Part shown: positions 6,547-8,958 of the stretch, piece by piece
Layout: each line of letters starts with the position of its first letter
How positions within the stretch are numbered: position 1 is the first letter of the stretch
Assembly (NCBI GenBank): GCA_022710245.1
Contig: JAKLHH010000238.1
Coordinates: forward strand, 1 to 8,958
Length of the DNA stretch: 8,958 nucleotides
Reading direction: 5' to 3'
Source: Myxococcota bacterium
Lineage (GTDB): Bacteria; Myxococcota; Polyangia; GCA-2747355; JAKLHH01
The notes under the pieces: model-generated
The model's database searches: none
What the model was told of the DNA's origin: nothing
The model's input: only the letters and a program-made list of their open reading frames with translations
Made by a program: the position numbers and the translations under genes

Positions 6547-6805
6547 GGGTACTCCTTGGGCTGACCCGCTCTCCCGGGTGTCCGTGGCTGCGGCCCCGGG
6601 GGAGTGCCCACTAATAGCCGCCCCGCCGATCAGCGCAAGACGTGCCGCTCCTCGTTTCTCGTCGATTTGCAGATTCTGGCTCGTCCCACCCACTGGCGCC
6701 TCGCCCCTCGCACCAAACTCACCCCTCGAGTGACCGGCACCCTCGAGCCCCCGGCCTCGATACTTGAGGGAATCTGATCCCCTACTGCTTGGACCTAGAA
6801 ATCGA
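6547..6805. other. Leader arm of the IS upstream of the transposase
   Basis: These 259 bases lie between the transposase start and the right inverted repeat. Apart from the ribosome-binding site I see no gene and no convincing promoter. It contains two CTCGAG sites (6725-6730, 6742-6747) within short direct repeats and a weak hairpin around 6768-6782. The transposase promoter must lie in this arm or be supplied from outside. Confidence 0.45.
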
Positions 6806-6819
6806 CCCGACGATTAGGG
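6806..6819 (-). repeat. IS terminal inverted repeat (high-coordinate end)
   Basis: CCCGACGATTAGGG is the exact reverse complement of the repeat at 4873-4886. This is the end upstream of the transposase gene. The start codon of the plus-strand lipoprotein gene follows 91 bases after it. Confidence 0.8.
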
Positions 6820-6910
6820 CTGGGTGCGCCCCCTCGGCACGGTCGTCGTTGTCACCTCCCGCGCCTTCAGGCACGATGGAGCTGGGGATCAGGGACGAGG
6901 AGGTGGGACG

Positions 6911-7969
6911 GTGGCTCGCCGATCGCTGCTTCCGGGGCACAGCACAGCGGCGCTGAGCGCAGCGGCGCTGAGCGTGCTGCTGCTGGGCGGCTGCAACTGG
7001 GTGCTCTCCTTCAGCCCTGGCGATGCCTCTCGGGGCGAGGGCGAGCCCGCCAGCGAGCGCCTGCTCCACGACCTCGCGCCTCACGACCTCGCGCCTCACG
7101 ACCTGCCTCGCGCCGCAGCGGACGCGCAGGTCGACCAGCCTGGCCCGAGCTGGCTGCTGCAGCTCCACTCGCGCCGCTGCAGCAGCACCGCGGTGCTCGC
7201 TGGCGCATCGCCGATCCTCGACACGGACGCGGGCACCGTGAGCGGCACCCCGTTCCCGGGCTTCTCGACGGTGGCGCCGGGGAGCGGCCTCCCCGAGATC
7301 GGCGTCTTCGCCGTCGGCAGCCTCCACCTCCAGGCGGGCACGATCAAGGTCAAGGGCGCTCGCGCGCTGGCCATCGTCGCCTGCGACGAGATCGAGCTCG
7401 CGGGGACGATCGACGCCAGCGCCACGGACAGCGCCCCTGGGCCTGGCGGCCACGCTGGCGGCGCGCCCGGCGCGGCCGGCGACGGCCCTGGCGGAGGCCA
7501 GCCTGCCGGCCCTGGCACCGCGGACTGCCCGAGCCTCTGCTCGAGCGGCGGTGGTGGAGGCGGCCACGGCGGCACGGGCGGCGACGGGGCCGCGGTGGAC
7601 TTCACCACCGCCACCTCGCTCCATGTCACGCTGGCCGCGGGCGCTGGCGGCGCAGCCAGCAGCGCCCCCGACCAGCTGCAGGGCGGCAGCGGCGGCGCCG
7701 GCGGGACCCGCGTGCCCATGGCGACCACCTCGGCCCCCGGCGGCGGAGGCGGAGGCGGCGGGGTCGTGTACCTCCTCGCGGGCACCACGCTCACGCTCCT
7801 GGCCGGCGGCGTCACCGGCGGCGGCGGCGGCGGCGGCTCGACGGTCAGCGGGGGCGGCGCCGGCGGCGGGTCCGGCGGGCTGATCATGCTCGAGGCACCG
7901 CAGATCACCCTGAGCGGCGGCTTCCTCGCCGCGAACGGCGGCGGCGGGGGTGGCGGCGACTGCACCTGA
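6911..7969 (+). CDS. Glycine-rich surface lipoprotein, stopped early by in-frame TGA
   Basis: The 352-residue product starts with a lipoprotein signal ending in LLGGC (Cys28), so it should be exported and lipid-anchored, probably at the outer membrane. After a short HDLAP repeat (53-65) comes a beta-rich domain (about 100-170, including SLHLQAGTIKVKGARALAIVA and IELAGTIDAS), then Gly/Ala-rich sequence with glycine runs (GGGGGGG), the arrangement seen in large myxobacterial glycine-rich surface proteins. GTG at 6911 is chosen over the in-frame ATG at 6824 because GAGGAGGT ends 6 bases before it and it opens the signal peptide directly. The frame ends at TGA 7967-7969, but the same frame continues with related sequence to 8287, so the natural protein is probably about 458 codons and this copy is truncated. 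Function beyond surface localisation is unknown. Confidence 0.75.
   Translation: MARRSLLPGHSTAALSAAALSVLLLGGCNWVLSFSPGDASRGEGEPASERLLHDLAPHDLAPHDLPRAAADAQVDQPGPSWLLQLHSRRCSSTAVLAGASPILDTDAGTVSGTPFPGFSTVAPGSGLPEIGVFAVGSLHLQAGTIKVKGARALAIVACDEIELAGTIDASATDSAPGPGGHAGGAPGAAGDGPGGGQPAGPGTADCPSLCSSGGGGGGHGGTGGDGAAVDFTTATSLHVTLAAGAGGAASSAPDQLQGGSGGAGGTRVPMATTSAPGGGGGGGGVVYLLAGTTLTLLAGGVTGGGGGGGSTVSGGGAGGGSGGLIMLEAPQITLSGGFLAANGGGGGGGDCT
7067..7104 (+). repeat. 15-bp tandem repeat encoding HDLAP
   Basis: The unit CACGACCTCGCGCCT occurs twice perfectly (7067-7081, 7082-7096) with an 8-base partial third copy. Being a multiple of three, it adds or removes HDLAP blocks without shifting the frame. It lies just after the lipid anchor, where length variation would alter the tether. 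Confidence 0.75.
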
Positions 7970-8287
7970 GACCCGGGCGACGCTGGCCAGGCTGGCCAGC
8001 CCGGCGGATCGACCGCAGCAGGGGCGAGCGGCGGCCTGGGGACGCAGGACGCGGGCGACGGGGGCGCGGGAGGCGCGGGAGCCACCCCCGACGGCTGCGC
8101 GGGGCTGGCCAACCACCACGGCGGTGGCCCTACCGGCCAGAACAACGGCGGGGGCGGCGGGGCCGCGGGGCGGATCCGCATCAACACCGCGAGCGCCGCG
8201 GTCATCAAGACCGGCGCGATCATCTCCCCGAGCGCGGCGGCGGGCACCTGCAGCGGTCTCTGCGTGGAGGGCCTCTACACGCCCTAG
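7970..8287 (+). pseudogene. C-terminal part of the glycine-rich lipoprotein beyond the internal stop
   Basis: These 105 codons plus TAG lie in the same frame as the lipoprotein and directly after its TGA. The translation keeps the Gly/Ala-rich composition (DPGDAGQAGQPGG, QNNGGGGGAAG) and then gives GRIRINTASAAV and a Cys-containing end (AAGTCSGLCVEGLYTP). GRIRIN-type motifs close many proteins of this kind, so this is the natural C-terminus rather than a separate gene; no start codon with a ribosome-binding site is present. A single base change (for example GGA, CGA or TGG to TGA) explains the break. Sequencing error or readthrough are alternatives. Confidence 0.7.
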
Positions 8288-8379
8288 CACCCAGGCAAGT
8301 CGCTCCACGTCGCGGGGAGGTCTCCCTCGTCGCGGGAATGCCCCCCTCGCGGCGTGGGTTGCGTCCGAGGAGGTGCCCA

Positions 8380-8958
8380 GTGAGCTCGAACCCAGGCAGC
8401 GTCTGGCGACGGATCCGGCGAGCAGCGCGCAGCAACCTCCCGGGCATGGCCCTCGCCGTCGGCGTCGCGATCCTGCTCCGCTCCTTCGTCGCGGAGGCCT
8501 ACTCGATCCCCAGCGAGTCGATGCTGCCGACGCTGCAGATCGGCGATCACCTGCTGGTCAACCGCTCCGTCTACGGGCTCACGGTCCCGCTCACCACGCA
8601 CAAGCTCACGCACGGACGCGAGCCACGCCGCGGCGAGGTGGTGGTCTTTGTCGACCCGCGCGGGAGCGGCGACGATCTGATCAAGCGGGTGGTCGGCGTC
8701 GGAGGCGACACGGTCGCGCTGCGGGACAACGTCCTCTACCTGAACGGTGAGCCCGTGCCGCGGCGGGCGCTCGGCCGGGCGTGTCGGCTCGAGCTCGGCG
8801 CTGCGCCGGACGAGAGCGAGCGCGTCCCGTGCGCGGCGTTCGAGGAGGAGCTCGGCGGTGTCCGCTACGTGGTGCAGCAGCGCGCCGACGCGCCGCCGCG
8901 GGACTTCGGGCCGGTCCGCGTCCCGGCCGGACGCGTCTTCGTCATGGGGGACAGCCGC
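8380..8958 (+). CDS. lepB: Type I signal peptidase, N-terminal part
   Basis: This membrane enzyme removes signal peptides from exported proteins, acting on the periplasmic side of the inner membrane by a Ser/Lys dyad. Visible are an Arg-rich cytoplasmic start, one membrane helix (about residues 20-38), the nucleophile Ser47 in IPSESMLPTL, the general base Lys102 in DLIKRVVGVGGD, and the start of the third conserved box (VFVMGDSR, residues 186-193) where the window ends. A segment of nearly 90 residues between Lys102 and GDSR points to the larger Gram-negative form with an inserted cap. The start is a GTG with GAGGAGGT 5 bases before it (8367-8374), and it gives a normal N-terminus. It lies 92 bases after the lipoprotein gene on the same strand. 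The C-terminus is missing only because of the window edge. Confidence 0.93.
   Translation, partial: MSSNPGSVWRRIRRAARSNLPGMALAVGVAILLRSFVAEAYSIPSESMLPTLQIGDHLLVNRSVYGLTVPLTTHKLTHGREPRRGEVVVFVDPRGSGDDLIKRVVGVGGDTVALRDNVLYLNGEPVPRRALGRACRLELGAAPDESERVPCAAFEEELGGVRYVVQQRADAPPRDFGPVRVPAGRVFVMGDSR

Larger units (their letters stand above)
4873..6819 (-). mobile_element. IS1380-family insertion sequence, apparently complete
   Basis: The element is 1947 bases long and is bounded by a perfect 14-bp inverted repeat, CCCTAATCGTCGGG at 4873-4886 and its complement at 6806-6819. It contains one full-length transposase gene (5086-6546, minus strand). Size, the CC- terminal bases and the transposase all fit the IS1380 family. 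The repeats were found by comparing both flanks of the transposase; they define the ends but the exact terminal base could shift by one or two. No direct target duplication is evident: left flank GCAGGC, right flank CTGGGT. This suggests an old insertion, recombination between copies, or a slightly different end. It occupies intergenic DNA 200 bases upstream of the minus-strand cluster and 91 bases upstream of the glycine-rich lipoprotein gene, so it may have altered expression of either. Confidence 0.85.

Noticed and set aside
4966..6713. G-rich similarity (GGTGAGGGGCG versus GGTGCGAGGGGCG) considered as IS inverted repeats
   Set aside because: It is imperfect and low-complexity; the perfect 14-bp pair at 4873-4886 and 6806-6819 is far better.
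6782..8308. Long minus-strand open frame (508 codons) across the glycine-rich gene
   Set aside because: It is Ala/Arg low-complexity, caused by GC-rich codons opposite glycine repeats. The plus strand has a strong ribosome-binding site and lipoprotein signal.

Overview
The window is very GC-rich, densely coding bacterial DNA, most likely from a myxobacterium-type organism (Myxococcota, formerly Deltaproteobacteria). The evidence is a protein ending in a MYXO-CTERM-type sorting tail, a myxobacterial-style CGDGxC...CPxDC cysteine cluster, a glycine-rich outer-surface lipoprotein of a kind common in that group, and a good sigma-54 promoter. No rRNA, tRNA or CRISPR array was seen.

Layout. Bases 1-1614 hold two minus-strand envelope genes: the N-terminal part of a secreted protein of unknown function, and a complete murein L,D-transpeptidase-like lipoprotein with a MYXO-CTERM tail. 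Bases 1615-2000 are a divergent intergenic region carrying a sigma-54-type promoter that drives a short plus-strand lipoprotein ORF (2001-2315). The 3' end of that ORF runs antisense into the next gene. Bases 2204-4672 hold three minus-strand genes that read like one operon: a small cytosolic protein, a CxxC zinc-ribbon protein with a leucine-rich-repeat C-terminus, and a 320-residue orphan only 6 bases downstream. This cassette is the least explained part of the window.

Bases 4873-6819 are an apparently complete IS1380-family insertion sequence. It is bounded by a perfect 14-bp terminal inverted repeat and carries a full-length 486-residue DDE transposase on the minus strand. It ends only 91 bases upstream of a plus-strand glycine-rich lipoprotein gene (from 6911). 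That gene is interrupted by an in-frame TGA at 7967-7969, after which the same reading frame continues with typical family sequence to a TAG at 8285-8287. The window closes with the start of a type I signal peptidase gene (lepB-like, GTG start at 8380), which runs off the right edge.

Taken together the window is mostly envelope and secretion biology: peptidoglycan remodelling, surface lipoproteins and signal peptide processing. It also contains one mobile element and signs of gene decay beside it (internal stop, IS in the upstream region). The best candidates for new biology are the zinc-ribbon/LRR cassette and the transpeptidase that carries anchoring signals at both ends.
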